Below are positions 35,691 through 45,879 of a stretch of DNA of 64,000 nucleotides, piece by piece (position 1 is the first letter of the stretch; every line of letters begins with the position of its first letter). The notes beneath the pieces were generated by a model. That model had not been told where the DNA came from. It searched no databases and was given only the letters and a program-made list of their open reading frames with translations. The position numbers and the translations under genes are program-made. This stretch comes from Stenotrophomonas sp. SAU14A_NAIMI4_8 (GTDB lineage Bacteria > Pseudomonadota > Gammaproteobacteria > Xanthomonadales > Xanthomonadaceae): positions 3,548,344-3,612,343 of the forward strand of contig NZ_CP025999.1 of the NCBI RefSeq assembly GCF_003086695.1, written 5' to 3'.

Positions 35691-37685
35691 ATGGACTCTT
35701 CATGGATCGACGCCACGCTTGCGTGGATTGCCGCTCACCCCGTACTGGCGGGCGCGGTCATTTTTCTGATCGCCTTCTGCGATGCGGTGATCATCCTGGG
35801 CGCGATCGTGCCGGCGCTGCCGTTGCTGTTCGCGGTGGGTGTGTTCATCGGCCTGGGGCAGATCTCAGGACCGTATGCGGTGGCGGCGGCGGCACTGGGT
35901 GCCTTCGCCGGTGACGGCATCAGCTATTGGATCGGCCGCCGCTGGGGCGACCGCCTGCGCGGCGTGTGGCCGTTCAGCCGTTACCCACAGTTGCTGGATC
36001 GCGGCGAGAACCTGTTCCGCCGCAATGCGTTCAAAAGCATCCTGGTGGCCCGCTACGTCGGCGCGATCCGGCCATTCGTGCCGGCCATCGCCGGCATGAT
36101 GAACATGCCGGCCAGCCGCTACGTGCAGGCCAGCGGCATCGCCAGCATTTCCTGGGCACTGCTGTTCCTGGCGCCCGGCTGGGTGCTGGGTGAAGCCTAT
36201 GACGCGGTGGCCGCCGTCGCCGGCCGGCTGGTGGTGGTCATCGGCTTGCTGGTGGTGCTGATGGGCGTGGTCTGGGCGCTGGTGCTGTATGGCTACCGCT
36301 GGTCGGCCGCGCGCATGGACCATTGGCTGGCCCGGTTGCTGGACTGGTCCAACCGCCATCCCACCCTGGGCCGCTACACCGTGGGCGTGCTGGACCCCAA
36401 GCGCCGCGAATCGGTGCCCTTGGCCATGCTGGCACTGATGCTGCTGGTGCTGGGCTGGGGCTGGTTCGCACTGTTGACGGTGGTGGTGGCGCACGGCGAG
36501 CCGCTTGCCGTCGATCTGTGGGTGCACCAGGCCATGCTGGCCCTGCGCAACCCGTTGGCCGACTACCCGATGGCCGCACTGGCTTCATTGGGTGCCTGGC
36601 AGGTACTGCTGCCGGCCACCGCCGCCGGCATGGGCTACCTGGTGTGGCGCCGGCGCTGGATGGCCGCCGCGCACTGGCTGGCGGCGCTGGCCTTCGGCCT
36701 GGCCCTGACCATGCTGCTGGGCGCCACGGTGGACGTGGTGCGCCCGCTGGATGCCAGCAGTGGCTTCGGCTTCCCGTCAGTGTCGGTCACCATGGCCACC
36801 ATCACCTTCGGCTTCTTCGCCGTGCTGATCGCACGCGAAATGCCCGGGCGCACGCGCGTGTGGCCTTACCTGGTGTCGGGCATCGTGGTCAGCCTGATCG
36901 GCTTTGCCCGCCTGTACCTGGGCGCACACTGGCTGAGCGATGTGATCGGCGGCATGTTGTTCGGCACGTTCTGGCTGCTGGTGCTGGGCATCGCCTACCG
37001 CCGCCGCTTCAACCGCTCGTTCTGGGTGAAGCCGGTGGCCTGGCTGTTCTACGGCGTGTTCGCGCTGGCGGCCATGTGGTACGCGCCGCGCAATATTCCG
37101 GTGAAGCTGCAGCGCTTTGAACCGGCGCTGCCGGCACCGCTGGCGATGGATCGGCAGGCCTGGTGGCAACAGGGCTGGGCGACACTGCCGGCGCGCCGCA
37201 ATGAATTCGACGATGACCAGCGCTGGCCGCTGGATGTGCAGGTGGCTGGCCCGCTGGCACCGCTGCAGGCCCAGCTTGAAGCCCGCGGCTGGCGGGTGCA
37301 GGCGCAGGCCGGCTGGGAAGAAGCACTGCTGATGCTGGACAAGAACACCGGCGCCGAGCAGCTGCCGGTGCTGCCGGCCACGCTGGATACGCGGGTGGAA
37401 GCGCTGTTGATGGTGCGCCAGGGCGCGCGCCCGGAAGAGCGCTACGTGCTGCGCCTGTGGCCGGCGCCGATGCAGCTGCAGCCTGGCGCGGTGCCGCTGT
37501 GGCTGGGCAGTGCGCAGACGCTGCGCTATGAACGGCACTTCGAGTGGATCGGCATGTGGCACCCGGTGCGCGGCGTCGATCCGGCGTTCAACGCGGTGAA
37601 GGATGCCGTGCAGGGCCTGCCGCAGCGCGAAGACGTGCACAGCGAAACCGGGTTGCCGGTGTTGAGGTTGCAGACGCAGCCGTGA
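35691..37685 (+). CDS. DedA-PAP2-LssY fusion membrane protein
   Basis: A 664-residue membrane protein with three parts. Residues 1-220 are a DedA (SNARE-associated) domain: GAIVPALPLLFAVGVFIG, FRRNAFKSILVARYVGAIRPFVPAIAGMM and a hydrophobic hairpin. About 230-450 is a PAP2 phosphatase-like domain with VDVVRPLDASSGFGFPS and GFARLYLGAHWLSDVIGG. The middle phosphatase motif reads FPSVSVTMA where PSGHA is expected, so the catalytic histidine of that motif is missing. The last 170 residues match the soluble LssY C-terminal domain. DedA proteins flip undecaprenyl phosphate or move phospholipids, and PAP2 domains cleave lipid phosphates. Here a lipid-carrier role without phosphatase activity is possible. 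Confidence 0.88.
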   Translation: MDSSWIDATLAWIAAHPVLAGAVIFLIAFCDAVIILGAIVPALPLLFAVGVFIGLGQISGPYAVAAAALGAFAGDGISYWIGRRWGDRLRGVWPFSRYPQLLDRGENLFRRNAFKSILVARYVGAIRPFVPAIAGMMNMPASRYVQASGIASISWALLFLAPGWVLGEAYDAVAAVAGRLVVVIGLLVVLMGVVWALVLYGYRWSAARMDHWLARLLDWSNRHPTLGRYTVGVLDPKRRESVPLAMLALMLLVLGWGWFALLTVVVAHGEPLAVDLWVHQAMLALRNPLADYPMAALASLGAWQVLLPATAAGMGYLVWRRRWMAAAHWLAALAFGLALTMLLGATVDVVRPLDASSGFGFPSVSVTMATITFGFFAVLIAREMPGRTRVWPYLVSGIVVSLIGFARLYLGAHWLSDVIGGMLFGTFWLLVLGIAYRRRFNRSFWVKPVAWLFYGVFALAAMWYAPRNIPVKLQRFEPALPAPLAMDRQAWWQQGWATLPARRNEFDDDQRWPLDVQVAGPLAPLQAQLEARGWRVQAQAGWEEALLMLDKNTGAEQLPVLPATLDTRVEALLMVRQGARPEERYVLRLWPAPMQLQPGAVPLWLGSAQTLRYERHFEWIGMWHPVRGVDPAFNAVKDAVQGLPQREDVHSETGLPVLRLQTQP

Positions 37686-37687
37686 TG

Positions 37688-37753
37688 CATCCGCCGGGCA
37701 TGGCCCAGCGCTACCGCGGTTCTGCGGGGTAGCGCCGGGCCATGCCCGGCGGC
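37688..37753. repeat. two SMAG palindromes after the DedA gene
   Basis: CCGGGCATGGCCCAGCGCTACC (one mismatch in the arm) ends at about 37715, and GTAGCGCCGGGCC-ATG-CCCGGCG runs from 37728. They lead directly into the 83/84-bp array. Confidence 0.85.
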
Positions 37754-38246
37754 GTAGATCCACGCCATGCGTGGATGGCACGCAGAGCGTGCGCACCAAG
37801 GTGCGCACCTACCAAATGCAGGGCTTACGGCATCCGGTAGATCCACGCCTTGCCTGGATGGCAGGCCAAGCGTGCGCACCAAGGTGCGCACCTACCAAAC
37901 GCAGGGCTTTACGGCATCCGGTAGATCCACGCCATGCGTGGATGGCAGGCCGAGCGTGCGCACCAAGGTGCGCACCTACCAAATGCAAGGTTTTACGGCA
38001 TCCGGTAGGCCCACGCCATGCGTGGATCGCACGCCGAGCGTGCGCACCAAGTGCGCACCTACCGAACGCAGGGCTTTACGGCATCCGGTAGATCCACGCC
38101 ATGCGTGGATGGCAGGCCGAGCGTGCGCACCAAGGTGCGCACCTACCAAATGCAGGGCATTACGGCATCCGGTAGATCCACGCCATGCGTGGATGGCACG
38201 CAGAGCGTGCGCACCAAGGTGCGCACCTACCAAATGCAGGGCTTTA
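37754..38246. repeat. six-copy 83/84-bp SMAG array
   Basis: GTAG heads at 37754, 37837, 37921, 38005, 38088 and 38172 (periods 83, 84, 84, 83, 84). Each unit is GTAGATCC...GGATGGCACGC, AGCGTGCGCACCAAGGTGCGC-ACCTAC, then an ACCAAATGCAGGGCTTTACGGCATCCG spacer. The unit thus has a GTAG head at the left and a CTAC (inverted head) at the right, like a SMAG dimer. The spacer end matches the 3' end of the following gene. No coding sequence is supported inside. Confidence 0.9.
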
Positions 38247-38822
38247 CGGCATCCAGCCCAGCAACTGCTGCAGGCGCTGGTGCGGATCGTCCAGCTGCAG
38301 CAGCTGCAGGCGCTGCTGTTCGGCCAGCGGCAGCAGTTCGGCCAGGCGCCAGCCCACCCAGCTGGCCTGGTCCAGCAGCGCCGGCGTGGCCGGTGCATAG
38401 GTCTCGCCGGCCTGCTCGATGATGTGCCCCAGCACGGTGGCCAGCAGCGCGTGCTGCGGCCGCAGCTCGTCATCGGGATCCTCGTCGCACCAGCGCACGT
38501 CGGCCACCACCAGGCCATTGTCACGCACCCGCGTGCGCTCGACATGGAAGCGGCGGGTGCCACGCAGCCGCAGCTGCAGCACGCCATCGGCGCCCACGTC
38601 GAAATCCTCGATGCGCACCTGCACGCCGTAGGCGGCCGGGGTGGCCGGCTCACCCACTTCCTGGCCGTCCAGGATCAGGCACACGCCAAAGCCTTCGCCG
38701 CTGCGCCCGCAGTCGCGCACCAGGTCCAGGTAGCGCCGTTCGAACACGCGCAGGCCCAGTACCGCGCCCGGCACCAGCGCGGTGTGCAACGGGAACAGCG
38801 GCAGCGCGGTATCGGTGCTCAT
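38244..38822 (-). CDS. LON peptidase substrate-binding domain protein
   Basis: A 192-residue stand-alone LON N-terminal (substrate-binding) domain without protease or ATPase parts. The family start LPLFPLHTALVPGAVLGLRVFERRYLDLVRDC is present. So are the middle strands GFGVCLILDGQEVGEPAT and VQVRIEDFDVGADGVLQL. Its partner is unknown; such proteins may bind unfolded chains. The start ATG overlaps the mpl stop (ATGA). The final codons GWMP-stop lie next to, and share bases with, the unit end of the 83/84-bp array downstream. Confidence 0.92.
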   Translation of the reverse strand: MSTDTALPLFPLHTALVPGAVLGLRVFERRYLDLVRDCGRSGEGFGVCLILDGQEVGEPATPAAYGVQVRIEDFDVGADGVLQLRLRGTRRFHVERTRVRDNGLVVADVRWCDEDPDDELRPQHALLATVLGHIIEQAGETYAPATPALLDQASWVGWRLAELLPLAEQQRLQLLQLDDPHQRLQQLLGWMP

Positions 38823-40183
38823 CGGCCCTGCAGCGCGGCCAGCAGCCGGCGCGGCGCGGCGTCGAAGCCGCCGTTGGACATGAACACCACGTGGTCGCCG
38901 CTGCGCACGTCGGCCTGCAGGCGGGCCAGCAGCGCATCGGTATCGGGCACCGCGTGCGCCGTGCCACGCACCGCAGCGATCACCGCGGCGGCGTCCCAGG
39001 CCAGTTCCGGGCGGTGCAGGAACACTACTTCGTCGGCCAGCGCCAGCGACGGCGCCAGCGCCTGCGCATGGGCGCCCAGCCGCATCGAATTGCTGCGCGG
39101 CTCCATGGCCACCACGATGCGTGCATCGCCGACCTTGGCGCGCAGGCCTTCCAGGGTGGTGGCGATCGCGGTCGGGTGGTGGGCGAAGTCGTCGTAGATG
39201 GTGATGCCGTCGTGGCTGCCGATCACTTCCATGCGGCGCTTGACGCTGCTGAAGCGCGCCAGGGCCGGAATGACCTCGGCCGGGGCCACGCCCACGGCAT
39301 GCGCGGCGGCCAGCGCGGCCAGCCCGTTGAGCACGTTGTGGCGGCCCAGCAGTGACCACTGCACATCGCCCAGCGGCTGGCCGCGGTGGTGCACGCGGAA
39401 GGCGCTGCCATCGGCGGCCAGCAGTTCGGCATGCCATTCCAGCGACGGTTCGAAGCCGAAGCGCTCGACCGGGGTCCAGCAGCCCATCGCCAGCACTTCG
39501 GCCAGGTAGCGGTCCTCGCCGTTCACGATCAGGCGACCGCGCGCGGGCACGGTGCGCACCAGATGGTGGAACTGGCGCTGGATCGCGGCCACGTCGGGGA
39601 AGATGTCGGCGTGGTCGTACTCAAGGTTGTTGAGGATCGCCACCAGCGGCCGGTAATGCACGAACTTGCTGCGCTTGTCGAAGAAGGCGGTGTCGTACTC
39701 GTCGGCCTCGACCACGAACTCGCGGCCCTGGCCTACCCGCGCCGATACACCGAAATCCTCGGCCACGCCCCCGATCAGGAAGCCCGGCGCGCGACCGGCG
39801 CTTTCCAGCAGCCAGGTGAGGATGGTGGTGGTGGTGGTCTTGCCGTGGGTGCCGGCCACGGCCAGGGTGTCACGGCCCGGCAGCACCTGTTCGGCCAGCC
39901 ACTGCGCGCCGGAGATGTAGCGCTGGCCCCGGTCCAGCACCGCTTCCACGGCCGGGTTGCCACGCGACAGGGCGTTGCCGACCACGACCTGGTCGGTGCC
40001 CGCGGGCACGCTGTCGGCCCGGTAGCCCTGGTCCAGGGTGATGCCCAGCTGTTCCAGCTGGGTGGACATGGGCGGGTAGATGGCCTGGTCGCTGCCGCTG
40101 ACCGCATGGCCCAGTTCCCGCGCCAGCGCGGCCACGCCGCCCATGAAGGTGCCGGCGATTGCAAGGATATGTACGTTGCTCAT
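38819..40183 (-). CDS. mpl: UDP-N-acetylmuramate:L-alanyl-gamma-D-glutamyl-meso-diaminopimelate ligase
   Basis: Mpl, 454 residues, ligates the recycled murein tripeptide directly to UDP-MurNAc with ATP in peptidoglycan recycling. It is a Mur ligase: N-terminal Rossmann part HILAIAGTFMGGVAALARELG, P-loop GTHGKTT at 111-117, EADEYDTAFFDKRSKFVHYRP, ILNNLEYDHADIF, and the C-terminal domain with VYDDFAHHPTA-like IYDDFAHHPTAIATTLEGLR. The ATG at 40183 gives the family N-terminus; 30 extra upstream codons are not homologous. It is the first gene of an mpl-LON unit. On the opposite strand upstream lies a candidate sRNA. Confidence 0.96.
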   Translation of the reverse strand: MSNVHILAIAGTFMGGVAALARELGHAVSGSDQAIYPPMSTQLEQLGITLDQGYRADSVPAGTDQVVVGNALSRGNPAVEAVLDRGQRYISGAQWLAEQVLPGRDTLAVAGTHGKTTTTTILTWLLESAGRAPGFLIGGVAEDFGVSARVGQGREFVVEADEYDTAFFDKRSKFVHYRPLVAILNNLEYDHADIFPDVAAIQRQFHHLVRTVPARGRLIVNGEDRYLAEVLAMGCWTPVERFGFEPSLEWHAELLAADGSAFRVHHRGQPLGDVQWSLLGRHNVLNGLAALAAAHAVGVAPAEVIPALARFSSVKRRMEVIGSHDGITIYDDFAHHPTAIATTLEGLRAKVGDARIVVAMEPRSNSMRLGAHAQALAPSLALADEVVFLHRPELAWDAAAVIAAVRGTAHAVPDTDALLARLQADVRSGDHVVFMSNGGFDAAPRRLLAALQGR

Positions 40184-40317
40184 GAGCGGGGATTGTGACC
40201 GATCACGGCTGTATCGGGCCATTGTCAGCATCAGGGTCAGACAAGTCCTACATCCACTATGAGAAAAGTCCAATCGTCTGTCGGGGAATTCCTGATAGCG
40301 ATGTTATGTGAACCCGT

Positions 40318-40473
40318 ACACAATTCAGAACGCCAGCCGCAGTACCCGAACCGGTCCTACTCCCCAAGAGGCCATCCCCAAGGGAGCTCATGCTGCGGGG
40401 CCTTGAGCAAGCCTTCCGCTGGCGCCTATGAAACGACACAGGCCTGATCCGCAAGGATCAGGCCTGTGTTTTT
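40318..40473 (+). ncRNA. candidate small RNA between mpl and adk
   Basis: A strong terminator on the plus strand at 40436-40473 has no plus-strand gene in front of it; both neighbours (mpl, adk) run on the minus strand. The preceding 120 bp is non-coding. It contains CGCCAGC (40331-40337) that pairs perfectly with GCTGGCG (40418-40424), closing a domain with CCCC-rich patches (TACTCCCCAAG, CATCCCCAAGG). A sequence resembling a -10 box (GTTATG) at 40303-40308 would fit a start near 40315. The 5' end is a guess. Confidence 0.5.
40436..40473 (+). terminator. strong Rho-independent terminator
   Basis: A perfect 15-bp stem, ACACAGGCCTGATCC / GGATCAGGCCTGTGT, with a GCAA loop (40451-40454), followed by TTTTT. 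The T-run is on the plus strand only, so it ends a plus-strand transcript. Confidence 0.88.
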
Positions 40474-40512
40474 GTACCCGAAGGAGCCGGCGGCATGGCC
40501 GGCCCGACGGAT

Positions 40513-41076
40513 TCAGTGCTGGATCGCTGCCAGGATGCGGGCTTCGATCTCGTCCAGCTCGCCCACGCCATCGACGCGGGCCAGGGTGCCACGGCCGGCG
40601 TAGAAGTCGACCACCGGGGCGGTCTGGTCGTTGTAGACCTGCAGGCGCTGGCGCACCGATTCGGGGTTGTCGTCGGCACGGCCCTGCTCCTGGGCACGGC
40701 CGGCAATGCGCTCGACCAGCAGCTCGGTGGCCACGTCCAGCTGCACCACCGCATCCAGCGGCTTGCCGATCTTGGCCAGCAGGCCGTCCATCGCGTTGGC
40801 CTGGGCCACGTTGCGCGGGTAGCCGTCCAGGATGAAGCCCTTGGCGACATCGGCCTGGGTCAGGCGCGATTCGAGCATGCCCAGCAGGATGTCGTCCGAC
40901 ACCAGGTTGCCGGCATCCATCACCGCCTTGGCCTGCTTGCCCAGTTCCGAGCCCGCGGCGATTTCAGCGCGCAGCATGTCACCGGTCGAAATGTGGGCGA
41001 TGCCCAGCTTTTCCTTCAGGCGCGTCGCCTGCGTCCCCTTGCCCGAACCGGGCGGTCCCAACAGAACCAATCGCAT
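40513..41076 (-). CDS. adk: adenylate kinase
   Basis: Adenylate kinase, 187 residues, interconverts ATP + AMP and 2 ADP. P-loop GPPGSGKGT is at residues 7-15. AMP-binding ISTGDMLRAEIAAGSELG and GFILDGYPRNVAQA are present. It is a short-lid type: the lid region (AQEQGRADDNPESVRQRL) is only about ten residues and lacks the zinc-binding or long lid of the E. coli enzyme, which explains the 187 instead of 214 residues. The ATG at 41076 is the family start. It diverges from the PPi-dependent phosphofructokinase gene. Confidence 0.97.
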   Translation of the reverse strand: MRLVLLGPPGSGKGTQATRLKEKLGIAHISTGDMLRAEIAAGSELGKQAKAVMDAGNLVSDDILLGMLESRLTQADVAKGFILDGYPRNVAQANAMDGLLAKIGKPLDAVVQLDVATELLVERIAGRAQEQGRADDNPESVRQRLQVYNDQTAPVVDFYAGRGTLARVDGVGELDEIEARILAAIQH

Positions 41077-41212
41077 TGACCTGACTCCAACGTGTTGAAA
41101 ACAAAGAAGGTTCGCGCACCGGACGGGCCGGTATCGCTGCACCGCAATAGCGCCACTTTACCGCATCCGGGTAATGTCCCTGCAATGTCCCCTCGTACCA
41201 GCAGGTAGAAGC

Positions 41213-42469
41213 ATGCGCAACGGCACCCTCCTCTACGCCCAGTCTGGCGGTGTCACCGCCGTCATCAACGCCTCGGCGGCGGCGGTGATCGAGCAGGCCC
41301 GGGCCAAGGGCATCAAGGTCCTGGCGGCGCGCAACGGCATCCTCGGTGCCCTGCGCGAAGAGCTGATCGACACCAGCAAGGAAAGTGCCGCGGCCATCCG
41401 CGCGCTGGCCCATACCCCGGGCGGCGCCTTCGGCTCGTGCCGCTTCAAGCTGAAATCCCTCGACGCCGACCGCGCCCGCTATGACCGCCTGCTGGAGGTG
41501 CTGCGCGCCCACGATGTGCGCTGGTTCCTGTACAACGGCGGCAACGATTCGGCCGACACCGCGCTGAAGGTTTCGCAGCTGGCCAAGGCGTCGGGCTATG
41601 ACCTGACCTGCATCGGCGTGCCCAAGACCATCGACAACGATCTGGCGGTGACTGATACCTGCCCCGGCTTCGGTTCGGCGGCCAAGTACACCGCCGTGTC
41701 GGTGCGCGAGGCGGCGCTGGACGTGGCGGCCATGGCCGAGACCTCCACCCGGGTGTTCATCTACGAGGCGATGGGCCGCCATGCCGGCTGGCTGGCCGCC
41801 GCTGCCGGCCTGGCCGGCAATGGCGAGGACGAAGCCCCGCACATCATCCTGCTGCCCGAGCGCGCCTACGACGAGGCCGCGTTCCTGGCCAAGGTGAAGG
41901 CGGTGGTGGAACGGGTGGGCTACTGCGTGGTGGTGGCCTCCGAAGGCATCGCCACCGCCGACGGCCGCTTCGTGGCCGATGCCGGCGGCAGCAAGGATTC
42001 GTTCGGGCATTCACAGCTGGGCGGCGTGGCCGCGCACCTGGCGGGCCGGGTGAAGGACCAGCTGGGCCTGAAGGTGCACTGGGCACTGCCCGACTACCTG
42101 CAGCGTTCGGCCCGCCACCTGGCCAGCAAGACCGACTGGGAACAGGCGCAGGCGGTGGGCAAGGCGGCCGTGCAGCTGGCGCTGAAGGGCCAGAACGGGG
42201 TGATGCCGGTGATCGTGCGCAGCAGCGATGCGCCGTACCGCTGGAAGATCGAAGCAGCGCCGCTGTCGAAGATCGCCAACCATGAAAAGAAGATGCCGGC
42301 CGGCTTCATCCGCCGCGATGGCTTCGGCATCACCGCCAAGGCGCGCGCTTACCTGTCGCCGCTGATCAAGGGCGAAGCGCCGCTGCCCTATGGCAGCGAT
42401 GGCCTGCCCAAGTACGTAACGCTGAAGAACGTGGCGGTGAAGAAGAAGCTGCCCGCGTTCGAAGGCTAG
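41213..42469 (+). CDS. pyrophosphate-dependent 6-phosphofructokinase
   Basis: A 418-residue phosphofructokinase that uses PPi instead of ATP, making the step reversible; this is the xanthomonad type. The phosphoryl-donor motif reads NGGNDS at 108-113, with Asp112 where ATP-PFKs have Gly, the marker for PPi use. PKTIDND (137-143), TSTRVFIYEAMGRHAG and VVASEG support the fold and catalytic residues. It stands 136 bp upstream-divergent from adk. Two genes downstream is the H+-translocating pyrophosphatase, which competes for PPi. Confidence 0.94.
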   Translation: MRNGTLLYAQSGGVTAVINASAAAVIEQARAKGIKVLAARNGILGALREELIDTSKESAAAIRALAHTPGGAFGSCRFKLKSLDADRARYDRLLEVLRAHDVRWFLYNGGNDSADTALKVSQLAKASGYDLTCIGVPKTIDNDLAVTDTCPGFGSAAKYTAVSVREAALDVAAMAETSTRVFIYEAMGRHAGWLAAAAGLAGNGEDEAPHIILLPERAYDEAAFLAKVKAVVERVGYCVVVASEGIATADGRFVADAGGSKDSFGHSQLGGVAAHLAGRVKDQLGLKVHWALPDYLQRSARHLASKTDWEQAQAVGKAAVQLALKGQNGVMPVIVRSSDAPYRWKIEAAPLSKIANHEKKMPAGFIRRDGFGITAKARAYLSPLIKGEAPLPYGSDGLPKYVTLKNVAVKKKLPAFEG

Positions 42470-42485
42470 AAACCCGTACCGAACC

Positions 42486-42523
42486 GGGGTCGGATCCCGT
42501 TGCCTGCAACGGGCTCTGACCCC
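42486..42523. repeat. GGGGTC-family hairpin
   Basis: GGGGTCGGATCCCGTTGC...GGGCTCTGACCCC between the convergent PPi-PFK gene and the next minus-strand gene. It could terminate both. Confidence 0.85.
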
Positions 42524-42528
42524 GCGGT

Positions 42529-43032
42529 CTACGGGCAGGCCTTGCCTTCCATCTGCAGCTGCGCGGCGAACATCGTCACCTGCGGAATCTTGCCGGCGGC
42601 CGCCTGCTTCTTTGCCTCTTCCAGATAGATGCGCGACTGGCCCTGGCCATCCAGCGCCTGGGTGTTGTTCACCGGCAGACGCCACACCCGCACCACGGCC
42701 TGCTGCGCCGGGCAGGCGGCATTGGGCACGCGGATCACATCATTGAGCTTCCAGCCCTTGTCCGCACTGGGTTGGGCCTTGGCGTAATCGACGAAGCGCG
42801 CGCGCGGCTGGCATTGCTCGCTGGTGCGCACCGCGGCGAAGCGGTACGGCTCGGCCGCCTGCCCGGTGAAGGCGCCTTCCAGCCGCGCACAGGCTTCGGG
42901 AATCTGCCGCAGCGTGTGCGTGGCGCCCACGGCCTGCGGTGCACCCACGGCGCGCTGCAGTTCCGGGGTTTCGGCCGCCAGCGCCGGCAATGCAGGGGCC
43001 AGCACGGCGATCATCAACAGGGGAAGGCGCAT
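42529..43032 (-). CDS. hypothetical secreted protein
   Basis: A 167-residue predicted periplasmic protein with a cleavable signal MRLPLLMIAVLAPALPALA. The mature part has four cysteines (RQIPEACARL, RTSEQCQPRA, VPNAACPAQQ and the C-terminal MEGKACP) that could form two disulfides. The end is at the very last residues (KACP). I do not recognise the family. The ATG at 43032 is preceded by GGAGAACTTCC. It stands between two PPi-using enzymes but points the other way, so no functional link is claimed. Confidence 0.75.
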   Translation of the reverse strand: MRLPLLMIAVLAPALPALAAETPELQRAVGAPQAVGATHTLRQIPEACARLEGAFTGQAAEPYRFAAVRTSEQCQPRARFVDYAKAQPSADKGWKLNDVIRVPNAACPAQQAVVRVWRLPVNNTQALDGQGQSRIYLEEAKKQAAAGKIPQVTMFAAQLQMEGKACP

Positions 43033-43130
43033 GGAAGTTCTCCTACGGGACTGTGCGCAGGCTTGCAGAGCGTGGCTTAACGGGGTGCAAAGGGCGGCGG
43101 CCTGCGGGTCACAACGCGCGCCGCTGCGCT

Positions 43131-43153
43131 CGCCGGGCATGGCCCGGCGCTAC
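43131..43153. repeat. SMAG palindrome
   Basis: CGCCGGGCATGGCCCGGCGCTAC, head on the minus strand, in the 294-bp gap upstream of hppA. The rest of that gap shows no gene; it ends with a GGAGG ribosome binding site at 43316-43320. Confidence 0.85.
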
Positions 43154-43326
43154 CATCCGGGCGCAGAGGGACGCATACTGCGGGCACCAGGGAATGCTGA
43201 ACACCGCCATACGTTGGACGACCGCCATGGTCGGCACGGGTTGGTTCCAGGCTGCAGCCCGTCGTCCCCTTCGTGGTGAAGTTCATCGCCACTGGATGCT
43301 CATCATCCAATCTGCGGAGGGGTCTA

Positions 43327-45350
<2,024 letters not shown>

Positions 45351-45354
<4 letters not shown>

Positions 45355-45412
45355 ATCCACGCCATGCGTGGATGGGGTCGGATCCCTTTCCGCAGGAAAG
45401 GGCTCCGACCCC
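45351..45412. repeat. SMAG abutting hppA, then a GGGGTC hairpin
   Basis: GTAGATCC...GGATG (45351-45373) provides the hppA stop codon. GGGGTCGGATCCCTTTCC...GGGCTCCGACCCC (45374-45412) follows and could end the transcript. A GTCGATCAAGCTCGATTCTAC palindrome lies at about 45436. Confidence 0.9.
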
Positions 45413-45452
45413 GCCGTCGATCCACGCCCGGCAGCGTCGATCAAGCTCGATT

Positions 45453-45758
45453 CTACGACCCGGTCCTTCGCAACCGCATGGCAACAATCACCACCACGGC
45501 AATTCCCCAGCACAGATAGATGGGCTTGTCCCACCCGTCATAGGTGCTGTGCGGGCTGGAGATGAAGGCCAGCGACGCCAGCCACGCACAGAGCACGCCG
45601 GGAAGGCGCGCGCCGCGCCAGATGCAGAACGCAGCAAACACCAGCAGCGGCCAGGTAAAGATGACGGCGGGCGTGAACGGTGCCAGCGAAACAAAGGCCA
45701 CGCAGGCGGCCAAGACCACGCTGCACCAGGCAAGTACCCGCAGCGTCCGTGTTGTCAT
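45453..45758 (-). CDS. small hypothetical membrane protein
   Basis: A 101-residue protein with three predicted membrane helices: LAWCSVVLAACVAFVSLA, AVIFTWPLLVFAAFCIW and IYLCWGIAVVVIVAMRL. A soluble stretch with SSPHSTYDGWDKP lies between the second and third. The ATG at 45758 has a GGAGG ribosome binding site eight bases upstream, which supports a real gene. No family is recognised. Confidence 0.7.
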   Translation of the reverse strand: MTTRTLRVLAWCSVVLAACVAFVSLAPFTPAVIFTWPLLVFAAFCIWRGARLPGVLCAWLASLAFISSPHSTYDGWDKPIYLCWGIAVVVIVAMRLRRTGS

Positions 45759-45810
45759 TGCAGCCTCCGGTCATCCGTTGACGGTCGGGGCGATGATAGT
45801 GGTTCCGGAT

Positions 45811-45876
45811 GGGGTCAGAGCCCTTTCCTGCGGAAAGGGATCCGACCCCGTAGTAGATCCACGCCATGCGTGGATG
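45811..45876. repeat. GGGGTC hairpin and SMAG downstream of tonB
   Basis: GGGGTCAGAGCCCTTTCC...GGGATCCGACCCC (45811-45849) and GTAGATCC...GGATG (45853-45876), just beyond the tonB stop codon. They may end the heme operon transcript. Confidence 0.85.
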
Positions 45877-45879
45877 CGG

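Noticed and set aside
37754..38246. Regularly spaced repeat array that might be a CRISPR.
   Set aside because: Units are identical over their whole 83-84 bp, including the parts that would be spacers. They carry SMAG palindromes, and no cas gene is near. It is a tandem SMAG array.
37767..39197. Plus-strand open frame of 476 codons over the 83/84-bp array and the LON gene.
   Set aside because: The first part is translated repeat, the second the mirror of the LON-domain and mpl genes. No start signal or domain.
40259..40447. A 62-codon plus-strand frame within the candidate sRNA region.
   Set aside because: It has no ribosome binding site, ends before the terminator and has a composition unlike proteins here. 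The stem pairing explains the region better.
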